This document shows positions 1 to 8,097 of a stretch of DNA of 64,000 bases, in pieces. How positions within the stretch are numbered: position 1 is the stretch's first letter; every line of letters begins with the position of its first letter. A program made the translations under genes and the position numbers. The DNA comes from CAZEHS01 sp964424355. Its GTDB lineage: Bacteria > Bacillota > Clostridia > Peptostreptococcales > Acidaminobacteraceae. The notes beneath the pieces are model-generated. The model was not told where the DNA came from. It searched no databases and was given only the letters and a program-made list of their open reading frames with translations. The stretch lies in the NCBI GenBank assembly GCA_964424355.1, contig CAYRIO010000019.1:1-64000 (forward strand). The letters are read 5' to 3'.

Positions 1-2
1 AC

Positions 3-2081
3 TATTCAGTTGACAAAATCCGCAACATTGTATTGATGGGTCACGGTGGAACTGGGAAGACAACCCTATGCGAATCTATCCTGTTTGGACTGGGTGTAAC
101 GAAGAGAATGGGCAAGGTGGACGACGGCAACACCGTGGGCGACTTTGATAAAGAGGAAATTGCCCGCAAATTCACAATTGGTACCTCTCTGATTCCTGTA
201 GAACACTGTGAACACAAATTCAATTTTTTGGATACTCCGGGTTACTTCGATTTTGTGGGTGAAGTGAAAGGCGCGATGAAGGCGGCCAGCGGTGCTGTGA
301 TCATGGTGGATGCAGCCTCCGGCGTGCAGGTGGGCACGGAAAAAGCCTGGGATCTTGCTGAAGAGGCAGGGATTCCCCGCATTATTTTCATCAATAAACT
401 GGATAAGGATAATTTGGACGTGGCCAAGGTGCTCAGTGATTTAAAGGAGACCTTCGGCAAAAAGATTGCTCCCTTTGTCTACCCGATTGGCGATGGTGCC
501 AATTTTAAAGGATATATCAACGTTGTCGATGTGAAGGCCCGGGAGTTTGAAGGCCGGAACTATCGTGAGATTCCCATGCCTGACGGCTATGACAGCATCG
601 TTTCGCCCATCCGGGAAATGCTGCTGGAGGCGGTGGCAGAAACCGATGAAGCCTTGATGGAAAAATTCTTCGCCGGGGAGGAATTCACCGAAGACGAATT
701 CCACGGCGGCCTCCGAAAAGGCGTGATCAATGCCGATATCGTTCCTGTCCTGGTGGGCAGCGCCGAAAAAGGCGGCGGGATCTTCCAGCTACTTGAAGTG
801 CTCTGGGATTATATGCCGGATCCCCATGAGGTTTACGGCGGCGAGTGCCGGGGAACCAATCCCAATGATGGCGTGGAAGTCGTTCGAAAGATGGATCCGG
901 CGGAGCCTTTTTCTGCCCAGATATTCAAGACCATCGTCGACCCCTTTGTCGGAAAAATTTCGCTCTTCAAGGTGCTCTCCGGCAAGGCGAAGAAAGACAT
1001 GGAAATTTACAATCCCAATAAAGAGAAGACCGAACGCCTGGCCCATATCTATGTGATGCGGGGCAAGGAACAGCACGAGGTCAGTGAACTGAGCGCCGGG
1101 GATATCGGGGCAACCACGAAACTGCAGTATGCTGAAACCGGAAACACCCTCTGCGAGAAGGGGAAGCCGGTTCTCTACGGCGACATTGATTTCCCAAAAC
1201 CCTGCCTGTTCATGGCAGTTGAACCCAAGGCCAAAGGCGATGAGGAGAAAATCGGGGTAGCTCTCCATAAGATGATGGAAGAGGATCCATCCTTCATCAT
1301 GGAGCGGAACAAAGAAACCAAGCAATTGCTGATTGGCGGACAGGGCACCATGCAGCTTTCCGTCATCGTTCATAAGCTGAAGGCCAATGCCAGTGTGGAT
1401 GTGGACCTGGTGGATCAGAAGATCGCTTACCGTGAAACCATCAAGGGTAAGGCAGAGGTACAGGGACGCCATAAAAAACAATCCGGTGGTGCCGGGCAGT
1501 TCGGTGATGTATTTGTCCGGTTTGAACCTTCTAAAACAGAGTTTGAATTCGTCGAGGCCATCGTGGGCGGTTCGGTGCCGCGGCAGTACGTCCCGGCAGT
1601 TGAAAAAGGGCTGATGGAATCCCTGAATAAAGGGGTCCTGGCCGGTTACCCGGTGGTGAATATCAAGGCCACCCTCTATGACGGTTCCTACCACCCCGTA
1701 GATTCCAACGAAATGGCATTCCGCACGGCGGCCCATATCGCCTTCAAAAAAGGCATGGAAGCGGCCAAGCCGGTTCTTCTGGAGCCGGTCATGCATATTG
1801 AAATCGTGGTTCCGGATACCTACATGGGCGATATCATGGGGGATATGAACAAAAGGCGAGGCAAGATCCTGGGAATGAATCCAGGCGAAAAGGGAACCCA
1901 GCAGGTCGTGGCCGAAGCGCCGATGGCTGAAATGTTCAAATACGCCACGGATTTGAGATCCATGACCCAGGCCCGAGGCCAGTTTTCAATGAAGTTCGAG
2001 CGTTATGAAGAATTGCCGGTCCATCTGGCTGAGAAGATCATTTCTGAAGCGGTGAAAGAGAAGGAAGAAGAACACCATTAA
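3..2081 (+). CDS. Elongation factor G-like GTPase (EF-G paralogue), 5' partial
   Basis: Translational GTPase of the EF-G family, acting on the ribosome in the cytoplasm. The frame is open to the window edge, so the true start lies upstream; 692 residues are visible. The G1 loop GHGGTGKTT is at visible residues 13-21, the G3 motif reads DTPGYFDF near residue 81, and the G4 motif NKLD follows. Domain IV-type sequence (SGGAGQFGDVFVRF) and an EF-G C-terminal domain are present, so the length is full for EF-G. It is not the housekeeping EF-G: a canonical fusA lies at 41.9 kb. The residue after DxxG, histidine in fusA (DTPGHVDF), is tyrosine here. EF-G-like paralogues of this type are common in Clostridia; their role is not well defined. 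The gene ends in a terminator facing a convergent gene. Confidence 0.9.
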   Translation, partial: YSVDKIRNIVLMGHGGTGKTTLCESILFGLGVTKRMGKVDDGNTVGDFDKEEIARKFTIGTSLIPVEHCEHKFNFLDTPGYFDFVGEVKGAMKAASGAVIMVDAASGVQVGTEKAWDLAEEAGIPRIIFINKLDKDNLDVAKVLSDLKETFGKKIAPFVYPIGDGANFKGYINVVDVKAREFEGRNYREIPMPDGYDSIVSPIREMLLEAVAETDEALMEKFFAGEEFTEDEFHGGLRKGVINADIVPVLVGSAEKGGGIFQLLEVLWDYMPDPHEVYGGECRGTNPNDGVEVVRKMDPAEPFSAQIFKTIVDPFVGKISLFKVLSGKAKKDMEIYNPNKEKTERLAHIYVMRGKEQHEVSELSAGDIGATTKLQYAETGNTLCEKGKPVLYGDIDFPKPCLFMAVEPKAKGDEEKIGVALHKMMEEDPSFIMERNKETKQLLIGGQGTMQLSVIVHKLKANASVDVDLVDQKIAYRETIKGKAEVQGRHKKQSGGAGQFGDVFVRFEPSKTEFEFVEAIVGGSVPRQYVPAVEKGLMESLNKGVLAGYPVVNIKATLYDGSYHPVDSNEMAFRTAAHIAFKKGMEAAKPVLLEPVMHIEIVVPDTYMGDIMGDMNKRRGKILGMNPGEKGTQQVVAEAPMAEMFKYATDLRSMTQARGQFSMKFERYEELPVHLAEKIISEAVKEKEEEHH

Positions 2082-2087
2082 AAGGAT

Positions 2088-2120
2088 GGCCCCCTGGCTC
2101 AAAGAGCTGGGGGGCCATTG
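2088..2120. terminator. Hairpin terminator between convergent genes
   Basis: GGCCCCCTGGCTC (2088-2100) can pair with GAGCTGGGGGGCC (2104-2116) over an AAA loop, with two mismatched or wobble positions. It lies between the EF-G-like gene and the convergent hemolysin III gene and could serve both. The U-run is weak. Confidence 0.7.
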
Positions 2121-2147
2121 TTGTAACGCGATTGGGTGTGCGGGGCA

Positions 2148-2792
2148 TCAGCCGAATACGTACCGGCTTACCAACAGATAATGGGCGGTGCTGCCGGCGA
2201 GGATGAACAGGTGGAAGACCTCGTGGTAGCCGAATTTCCAGACCTTCAGCCAGCGGGGTTTCATGGCGTAAAAGACGGCGCCGATGGTGTAGAGGATCCC
2301 GCCTGCCAGGAGCCAGAGGAAGCCTGTCAGGGGCAGGGCTTTAAAAAGGGGAACGATGAAGAATGCGGCCAGCCAGCCTAAGATAACGTAAAAGCTGGTT
2401 GAAAGCCAGCGGGGTGCGTTCATCCACATGAGCTTCACGACAATTCCCAGCAGCGCCAGTCCCCAAACCGCTCCGAAGAGACTCCAGCCCAGCACCCCCT
2501 TCAGGGTGACCAAACAGATCGGGGTGTAGGTGCCGGCAATCAGAACGTAGATCATGGTGTGGTCAACCCGTCGCATGATCTCCACGGCCCTGGGGCTTAC
2601 AGGGAGGCCATGATAGAGGGTTGACGCCGTGTAGAGGGCGATCAGGCTGATGCCGAAGACCAAGGCTCCGGCCAGTTGAAAGCCGCTGTGATTGTGGATG
2701 GCTTTCAGCAATAAAAAGACAAGACCGACAGCGGAAAGCAGGATACCGGCTCCGTGGGTCAGGGCGTTCAAAGGTTCTCTCAAGCGAATCAT
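2148..2792 (-). CDS. Hemolysin III family (PAQR) membrane protein
   Basis: Integral membrane protein of 214 residues with about seven hydrophobic segments, as in the bacterial hemolysin III (YqfA/HlyIII) branch of the PAQR superfamily. Family motifs are visible: NALTHGAG at residues 9-16, STLYHG, RRVDHTMIY, AGTYTP, and the C-terminal HEVFHLFILAGSTAHY. These contain the conserved Ser/His/Asp residues thought to form a membrane-embedded metal site. Start is ATG at 2792 with an AAGGCGGTG-like ribosome site on the minus strand. It is the only clear minus-strand gene in the window and sits alone between a convergent EF-G paralogue and a divergent DUF1836 gene. Haemolysis itself is doubtful for most members; biochemical function is unknown. 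Confidence 0.9.
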   Translation of the reverse strand: MIRLREPLNALTHGAGILLSAVGLVFLLLKAIHNHSGFQLAGALVFGISLIALYTASTLYHGLPVSPRAVEIMRRVDHTMIYVLIAGTYTPICLVTLKGVLGWSLFGAVWGLALLGIVVKLMWMNAPRWLSTSFYVILGWLAAFFIVPLFKALPLTGFLWLLAGGILYTIGAVFYAMKPRWLKVWKFGYHEVFHLFILAGSTAHYLLVSRYVFG

Positions 2793-2872
2793 ATCAGCAC
2801 CGCCTTATGTAGTATTTAATACTATGTGTTACCTTTACGATACGCCTCTTGATAGATTTTGTAAAGATTTAA

Positions 2873-2901
2873 TTGACAAAAGTTCTGTTAAATTTAACAA
2901 T
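2873..2901 (+). promoter_or_regulatory. Promoter of the DUF1836 gene with a palindromic operator candidate
   Basis: TTGACA at 2873-2878, 17 bp spacer, then AACAAT at 2896-2901 as a 4/6 match to the -10. A perfect 14 bp palindrome, TGTTAAATTTAACA (2886-2899), fills the spacer and overlaps the -10, where a repressor would block RNA polymerase. Confidence 0.55.
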
Positions 2902-2935
2902 GTAAACAGTTAAAAGGACTGGAGGGAGGTGCGGC

Positions 2936-3442
2936 ATGTCCGAACGATTAAAAGCCCTGTTGGATTATCAAGGGGTCCCGAAAGCAGAGTTTCCTAAAAT
3001 ACTGCTCTATATGGATCAGCTCCTGACTTTTTTTGAAGAGTTCCTGGGCGTGTTCTGCCGGAGTCAGCGGGAAAGCATTTTGACGAAAACCATGGTGAAC
3101 AACTATGTGAAAGCCAGGCTGCTGCCTCCGCCCAAGAACAAGAAATACAACAGGGAGCAGCTGATGCAGCTGCTGCTGATCTGCCACCTGAAAAATGTCC
3201 TGTCCATCGATGATCTGCGCCGGTTGACCGGGGCCGGTAAAACCGGGGAGTGGTCCGGGGATGTGGGCACCTACTTCGAAATTTATTCCAAAGCGGAATT
3301 GAAGGCTCTGGAAGCGCTCAGGCTGCGGCTGGCGCCCCTGGAAGCGGATTCCGATCCTCAGGCCCGGGCGGAAGAAGCCCTGCGGCTGGGGGCTGAGGCT
3401 AATATTCTGAAACAGGCGGCGGAACGGCTACTGATGGAATAA
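2936..3442 (+). CDS. DUF1836 family protein, probable MerR-like regulator
   Basis: 168-residue protein of the DUF1836 family, which is typical of Bacillota. The conserved core is visible at residues 48-100: LTKTMVNNYVKARLLPPP, then KKYNREQLMQLLLICHLK and LSIDDLRRLTG. This resembles the winged-helix recognition segment of MerR-type regulators, with the C-terminal third a charged helix. Start is ATG with a strong GGAGGGAGGTG site. The gene is monocistronic: a promoter lies just upstream and a hairpin terminator follows. DNA binding is inferred from the fold; the target is unknown, but the palindrome inside its own promoter suggests autoregulation. Confidence 0.8.
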   Translation: MSERLKALLDYQGVPKAEFPKILLYMDQLLTFFEEFLGVFCRSQRESILTKTMVNNYVKARLLPPPKNKKYNREQLMQLLLICHLKNVLSIDDLRRLTGAGKTGEWSGDVGTYFEIYSKAELKALEALRLRLAPLEADSDPQARAEEALRLGAEANILKQAAERLLME

Positions 3443-3508
3443 CTCTTTCTCTTGTTTCTGAATTTATCTTCCTTTATAATCAGAATTGAAGTTATTTTTT
3501 AATCACCC

Positions 3509-3531
3509 GTGGGCCACTGGCCCACTTTTTA
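3509..3531 (+). terminator. Intrinsic terminator after the DUF1836 gene
   Basis: GTGGGCC (3509-3515), loop ACT, GGCCCAC (3519-3525), followed by TTTTT. A perfect 7 bp stem with a U-run. Confidence 0.85.
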
Positions 3532-3592
3532 ATGGTTTCCTATGCTAATCGTCAACCGTCAATCCTATCTGCACACTTGAAAGGAATAACAC

Positions 3593-5149
3593 ATGAGTAT
3601 CCTGACCGTTACAAATCTCAGCCACGGTTTTGGTGACCGGGCCATCTTCAACAACGTATCCTTCCGCCTTCTCAAAGGGGACCATATCGGCCTCGTCGGC
3701 GCTAACGGCGAAGGGAAATCCACCTTCATGAACATCATCACCTCCAAACTGATGCCGGACGATGGGGATGTGGAGTGGGCGAAGAACACCCGGGTCGGCT
3801 ATATGGATCAGCACGCCAAGCTCCAGGCCGGTCACTCCATCCGGGATATTCTGCGCACGGCCTTCGATTATCTCTACGACATGGAAAACCGGGTCCACGC
3901 CATCTACGACAGCATGGCAGACGCCTCCGAAAAGGAAATAGAAGCCCTGATGGAGGAAGTGGGAACCATCCAGGACCTGCTGGACCATAATGATTTCTAC
4001 ATCATCGATGCCAAGGTGGACGAGGTAGCCCGAGGCCTGGGTCTGGCGGACATCGGGCTGGATAAGGATGTCGCGGAACTCTCCGGCGGTCAGCGGACCA
4101 AGATCCTGCTGGCGAAGCTTCTCCTTGAAAAGCCGGACATCCTGCTCCTGGATGAGCCCACAAACTTCCTGGATGAACAGCACATCGAGTGGCTGAAGCG
4201 GTACCTGCTGGATTACGAGAACGCCTTCATCCTCATCTCCCATGAAGTGAGCTTTGTGAACGCGGTGGTCAATATGATCTACCATATGGAAAATCAGGAG
4301 CTGAACCGTTTTGTCGGGGATTATGACTCCTTCCTCCTGATCTATGAAGCGCGCAAATCCCAGCAGGAATCGGCCTTCCGGAAACAGCAGCAGGAGATTT
4401 CCGAGCTGAAGGATTTCGTTCAGCGGAACAAGGCCCGGGTAGCGACCCGAAACATGGCCATGAGCCGCCAGAAGAAGCTGGACAAGATGGATGTCATCGA
4501 ACTGGCCCGAGAGAAGCCCAAGCCGGAATTCAATTTCAAGGATGCCCGGGTTTCCGGGAAAATGATCTTCGAGGCCAAGAGTCTGGTCATCGGCTATGAA
4601 GAACCCCTGTCACGGCCTCTGGACCTGTACATGGAGCGGGGTCAGAAAATCGCCCTGACCGGGGCCAACGGCATCGGGAAAACAACCCTGATCCGCAGTA
4701 TTCTGGGGCAGATACCGCCCCTTTCCGGCACGGTTAGAATGGGAGAATCCCTGTTCACCGGATACTACCAGCAGGAAATAAAGGAAGCCAATTATAACAC
4801 CTGTATCGAAGAATTCTGGAACGATTTTCAGTCCTATACCCAGTATGAGGTGCGGGCGGCCCTGGCCAAGTGCGGGCTGACCAACAAGCATATCGAGAGC
4901 AAGGTGGTGGTTCTAAGCGGCGGGGAGCAGGCCAAGGTCCGACTGTGCAAGCTGATCAACCGGGAGACGAATTTGCTGGTCTTGGATGAACCGACGAACC
5001 ACCTGGATGTGGATGCGAAGGAAGAGCTGAAACGGGCGCTGATCGCTTATAAGGGCAGTATCCTGATTATCTGCCACGAACCGGAATTCTATCGGGATGT
5101 TGCGACAGAGGTCTGGAACTGTGAGGATTGGACGACGAAGCACGTCTAA
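3593..5149 (+). CDS. ABC-F family ATP-binding protein
   Basis: Soluble tandem ATPase of 518 residues with two ABC domains and no membrane segment, the hallmark of the ABC-F family (ribosome-acting translation factors and antibiotic-protection proteins). Domain 1 has GANGEGKST at about residue 36, LSGGQRTK at about 163 and LLLDEPTNFLD. Domain 2 has GANGIGKTT at about 357, LSGGEQAK at about 441 and LVLDEPTNHLD. Between them lies a charged, basic linker (residues about 240-320) of the P-site tRNA-interaction type. ABC-F proteins bind the ribosomal E site and act on peptidyl-tRNA. Which subfamily this is (YbiT/YkpA-like housekeeping or antibiotic resistance) cannot be settled by eye. The gene is flanked by a terminator and a 144 bp gap. 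Confidence 0.88.
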   Translation: MSILTVTNLSHGFGDRAIFNNVSFRLLKGDHIGLVGANGEGKSTFMNIITSKLMPDDGDVEWAKNTRVGYMDQHAKLQAGHSIRDILRTAFDYLYDMENRVHAIYDSMADASEKEIEALMEEVGTIQDLLDHNDFYIIDAKVDEVARGLGLADIGLDKDVAELSGGQRTKILLAKLLLEKPDILLLDEPTNFLDEQHIEWLKRYLLDYENAFILISHEVSFVNAVVNMIYHMENQELNRFVGDYDSFLLIYEARKSQQESAFRKQQQEISELKDFVQRNKARVATRNMAMSRQKKLDKMDVIELAREKPKPEFNFKDARVSGKMIFEAKSLVIGYEEPLSRPLDLYMERGQKIALTGANGIGKTTLIRSILGQIPPLSGTVRMGESLFTGYYQQEIKEANYNTCIEEFWNDFQSYTQYEVRAALAKCGLTNKHIESKVVVLSGGEQAKVRLCKLINRETNLLVLDEPTNHLDVDAKEELKRALIAYKGSILIICHEPEFYRDVATEVWNCEDWTTKHV

Positions 5150-5293
5150 ATCCCATGTGTCATAGGAATGTAACTGGCAGTGAAAGCGTAACAATGGTAA
5201 TCTTGAATGGTAGACATAATCGAAAGCCCCCTGTTACGGGAACTTCGGTATGGGTGCTGTTAGGATTGCCATTTTTTTTAGGAGGTATGCGGG

Positions 5294-6367
5294 TTGAAAA
5301 AAATAGTGATGTTGATACTCATGACTGCGCTGATTGGCGGAAACGGTGTTTACGCCGCGGGAGATGTGCGATTGCCTGCAGATGTGGGCCAAAACCACTG
5401 GGCCTATGAATCAGTGAAGGCCGCAGCGGTTGACGGCTGGCTGATCCTGGATTCCCAGGGGGGCTTCAGCCCGGATGGACCGGCCAGCCGCGAAACCGTG
5501 GCCAGTCTCCTGACGGGAGCCTGGAAGACGGCGGAGAAGCAGGGGCGGGTATCCGGAACCCTGCCAAGCGCCGCGGCGTGCCGAACGCGCTTCTCAGATA
5601 TGGACACGGTGGGCACGGAGGCTCAGGACGCATTGAAACAGCTGGTGGCGGCCGGTGTTCTTTCCGGGTATCCCGGAGGGATCATTAAACCGGAGGGTAC
5701 CGTCACCCGGCTTGAGATGGCAATTATTCTTTCCAGGGTCTGCAAGGATGCGGGGACGCTGCCCCAAACGTTTACGGATCAGGAGCAGATCCCGGCGTGG
5801 GGCAAGGTCGCAGCCGAAAAAGCGGTGGCCATGGGATTGGTTTCGGGCTATACGGATGGATCGTTTCAACCGCTGCGGGGAGTGACCCGTGCTGAGGCCG
5901 TTCAGATGATCAGCCGATGGGTTTATCCACAAAAATCAACTGCGGTTGTTTCCAGAGGACAGCTGGATGCTCCGGGCGACCCCATGACCCAGAGTGTTCT
6001 CCGTCTGATTAATGAGGAACGGATCAAAAGAGGGCTGGCTCCCTTGCGGGTGAATCAGACCCTCACACAAGTGGCGATGTTCAAAGCCGGTTCCATGGCA
6101 CAGGGGAACTACTTTGCCCACACCTCTCCGGAGGGGGAGGGGGTTGAAGCCCTGTTCACGCGGCTGGGAGTTAGGAACTGGACGGGGATCGGCGAGAATC
6201 TGCTGCAGATGAAGGGGGCTGTCACAGCAGAAAAAGCCGTGGCAACGTGGATGCAGTCGGATACCCATCGGGATATCATCCTGACCCCTTACACGGATAC
6301 CGGGATTGGCTTTGCCAAAGCGTCTGACGGAACGGCCTATATCGCTCAGGCCTTCGCCGCGTTCTAG
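5294..6367 (+). CDS. Secreted S-layer-homology protein with C-terminal CAP/SCP domain
   Basis: 357 residues. The N-terminal signal peptide (KKIVMLILMTALIGG, ending near VYAA) is followed by three SLH domains at about residues 28-75, 95-140 and 155-200. Visible SLH cores are NHWAYESVKAA, GVLSGYPGG..TVTRLEMA and GLVSGYTDGSFQP..VTRAEA. A CAP (SCP/PR-1-like) domain follows at about 228-355, with FAHTSPEG, GIGENLLQM and THRDIILTP. SLH domains normally anchor proteins to pyruvylated cell-wall polymer; CAP domains of this YkwD-like type have no settled enzymatic role in bacteria. Start is TTG at 5294, chosen for the GGAGGTAT site just upstream and the lysine-rich signal start. It occupies the place where ctsR usually precedes mcsA. 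Confidence 0.88.
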   Translation: MKKIVMLILMTALIGGNGVYAAGDVRLPADVGQNHWAYESVKAAAVDGWLILDSQGGFSPDGPASRETVASLLTGAWKTAEKQGRVSGTLPSAAACRTRFSDMDTVGTEAQDALKQLVAAGVLSGYPGGIIKPEGTVTRLEMAIILSRVCKDAGTLPQTFTDQEQIPAWGKVAAEKAVAMGLVSGYTDGSFQPLRGVTRAEAVQMISRWVYPQKSTAVVSRGQLDAPGDPMTQSVLRLINEERIKRGLAPLRVNQTLTQVAMFKAGSMAQGNYFAHTSPEGEGVEALFTRLGVRNWTGIGENLLQMKGAVTAEKAVATWMQSDTHRDIILTPYTDTGIGFAKASDGTAYIAQAFAAF

Positions 6368-6390
6368 GGTTTCTTGAAAGAAAGTTTTCC

Positions 6391-6420
6391 GCAGCACCTG
6401 AAAAGGTGCTGTTTTTGTTT
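6391..6420 (+). terminator. Intrinsic terminator after the SLH-CAP gene
   Basis: CAGCACC (6392-6398), loop TGAAAA, GGTGCTG (6405-6411), then TTTTTGTTT. It separates the SLH-CAP gene from the mcsA operon. Confidence 0.9.
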
Positions 6421-6430
6421 ATCAGAAACG

Positions 6431-6455
6431 TATAATGGATAGAAGAGAGATAGAA
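6431..6455 (+). promoter_or_regulatory. -10 element and heptamer direct repeat before mcsA
   Basis: TATAAT at 6431-6436 has no convincing -35 (the position falls in the preceding terminator). Right after it, GATAGAA occurs twice (6438-6444 and 6449-6455) with 11 bp periodicity, about one helical turn. CtsR operators are also heptamer direct repeats near the promoter, but their sequence (GGTCAAA type) is not present here. Confidence 0.4.
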
Positions 6456-6511
6456 CAGTGTGAGAAAAACAGGCTGTATGCATTCCCATCCCCATGAAAA
6501 GGAGGTATCTC

Positions 6512-7036
6512 ATGCAATGTGAACGCTGTAAAAAAAATGAGGCAACGGTGCATATCATTCGGGTGGTCAACGGAGACCGCATGGAGCACCACTACTGTGA
6601 AGTCTGTGCAACAACCCAGGAAAACATCGATTTCGATACCCCCTTTGCGGCCAACAGCTTCCTGACCAGTTTGATTGAATCCATTCAGAGTACGCCGATC
6701 AAGGTGAATTATATCAAGACCACGACCTGCACGAAGTGCGGCATGAATTACGGCCGCTTCAAACAGACGGGCCGGGTGGGCTGCGATGAATGCTACCGAG
6801 CCTTCGCGGACAAATTGGTTCCGCTGATCAAACGGGTACAGGGCTCGGACCGCCATACCGGGAAGGTGTTGGGGCGGGCCAGCGGATCACTGCAGATAAA
6901 ACGGGAAATAGAACAGCTCAAAGGAGCGCTTCAACAGGCGTTGGCCCAGGAGGCCTATGAAGAGGCGGCTCTGCTGCGGGATCAGATCCGTGCATTGGAA
7001 AAGGAATATCAGCAGGAAGGGGGAAGCCCTGAATGA
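6512..7036 (+). CDS. mcsA: McsA, zinc-binding activator of protein arginine kinase
   Basis: 174 residues. McsA activates and modulates the arginine kinase McsB in the ClpC protein-quality-control pathway. CxxC pairs are visible at the N terminus (QCERC), then CEVC, CTKCG and CDEC, giving the expected two zinc sites. A C-terminal UVR motif lies around residues 135-165 (EAYEEAALLRDQIRALEKE). An in-frame ATG lies at 6494, but the AAAGGAGGTATCTC site places initiation at 6512 and gives the typical MQCxxC start. The stop overlaps the mcsB start by 4 nt (ATGA), so translation is coupled. In most Bacillota ctsR directly precedes this gene; here it does not. Confidence 0.93.
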   Translation: MQCERCKKNEATVHIIRVVNGDRMEHHYCEVCATTQENIDFDTPFAANSFLTSLIESIQSTPIKVNYIKTTTCTKCGMNYGRFKQTGRVGCDECYRAFADKLVPLIKRVQGSDRHTGKVLGRASGSLQIKREIEQLKGALQQALAQEAYEEAALLRDQIRALEKEYQQEGGSPE

Positions 7037-8055
7037 CAAAATGGATGGAATCGGAGGGGCCGCTGAAGCCCTTTGTTCTCAGCAGCCGGATTCGACTGGC
7101 CCGTAATTTTACATTTGTGCCCTTTCCGTTGGCAATGAATGAAGACATGGCGAATCAGGTCATCGCGGAAGTCCGTGAGAAGATTGTCGGGGGATCCGAA
7201 GGGTTCCGGCAGGCCTATGCGTTGCAGGAAAGCGTTGAGATGTCCCAACAGGAAAAACGCCTGCTCCTGGAGAAGCATTTGGTCAGCTCGGAGTTCATCA
7301 AGGGGCGCCTGCCTGGCCTCCTGCTCCTGAATCAGGAGGAAAGCGTCAGCATCATGGTTAACGAAGAGGATCATCTGCGGATCCAGACTCTTTTGCCGGG
7401 CCTTCAGCTGTATCGGGCGTGGGATGCTGCCAATGAGGTGGACGACTATATCGATGAGATGATGACCTATGCCTTCGACGACCGGCTCGGTTATCTGACC
7501 TCCTGCCCAACCAATGTGGGAACGGGTCTTCGGGCCTCTGTGATGATGCATTTGCCTGCGCTGACCCTATCCGGTGCAATGGATCGGATCCTCCAGGCTG
7601 CCAGCCAGATCGGGTTGGCCGTACGGGGACTCTACGGTGAGGGGTCCGAAGCTCACGGAAACATGTTCCAGATCTCCAATCAGCAGACGCTGGGCCGATC
7701 CGAAGGGGAATTGATCGATACCCTCAACGATGTGGCGGGCCAGATTGCCGCCGAGGAGCGGAACGCCCGGGAACTGCTCATCCGGACAACGGGGCTGGAG
7801 CTGGAGGACCGGATCTGGCGTTCCTATGGCATCCTGAAGAACTCACGGGTGCTCACATCGAAGGAGGCTCTGGAACGGTTATCGGATCTGCGCCTGGGGA
7901 TTGAGACCGGCCTCTTCGAAGCCTTGGATCTCGCCCAAGTGGATGAGCTCCTTTTCAGGATCCAGCCGGCCTTCCTGCAGGAAACGGCCGGGAGGGAACT
8001 GCCCCCTTCCGAGCGGGACAGCTTCCGGGCTCAATGGGTGCGGGGGAAGCTCTGA
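7033..8055 (+). CDS. mcsB: McsB, protein arginine kinase
   Basis: 340 residues, phosphagen-kinase fold. McsB phosphorylates arginines on damaged proteins and marks them for ClpC-ClpP degradation. Visible signatures are SSRIRLARNF (residues 17-26), the catalytic loop CPTNVGTGLRAS, and the C-terminal nucleotide-binding region EGSEAHGNMFQISNQ. Slightly shorter than the usual 350-360 residues. It begins inside the mcsA stop codon and is followed by clpC after 42 nt, forming a mcsA-mcsB-clpC unit. Confidence 0.94.
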   Translation: MTKWMESEGPLKPFVLSSRIRLARNFTFVPFPLAMNEDMANQVIAEVREKIVGGSEGFRQAYALQESVEMSQQEKRLLLEKHLVSSEFIKGRLPGLLLLNQEESVSIMVNEEDHLRIQTLLPGLQLYRAWDAANEVDDYIDEMMTYAFDDRLGYLTSCPTNVGTGLRASVMMHLPALTLSGAMDRILQAASQIGLAVRGLYGEGSEAHGNMFQISNQQTLGRSEGELIDTLNDVAGQIAAEERNARELLIRTTGLELEDRIWRSYGILKNSRVLTSKEALERLSDLRLGIETGLFEALDLAQVDELLFRIQPAFLQETAGRELPPSERDSFRAQWVRGKL

Positions 8056-8097
8056 GATGTTCGCCCATGATGAAACCAGACTCTGGAGGTGACAGAG

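Noticed and set aside
5150..5293. Possible c-di-GMP or other riboswitch before the SLH-CAP gene
   Set aside because: I could not match conserved core bases of any riboswitch class I know, nor find a convincing terminator alternative.
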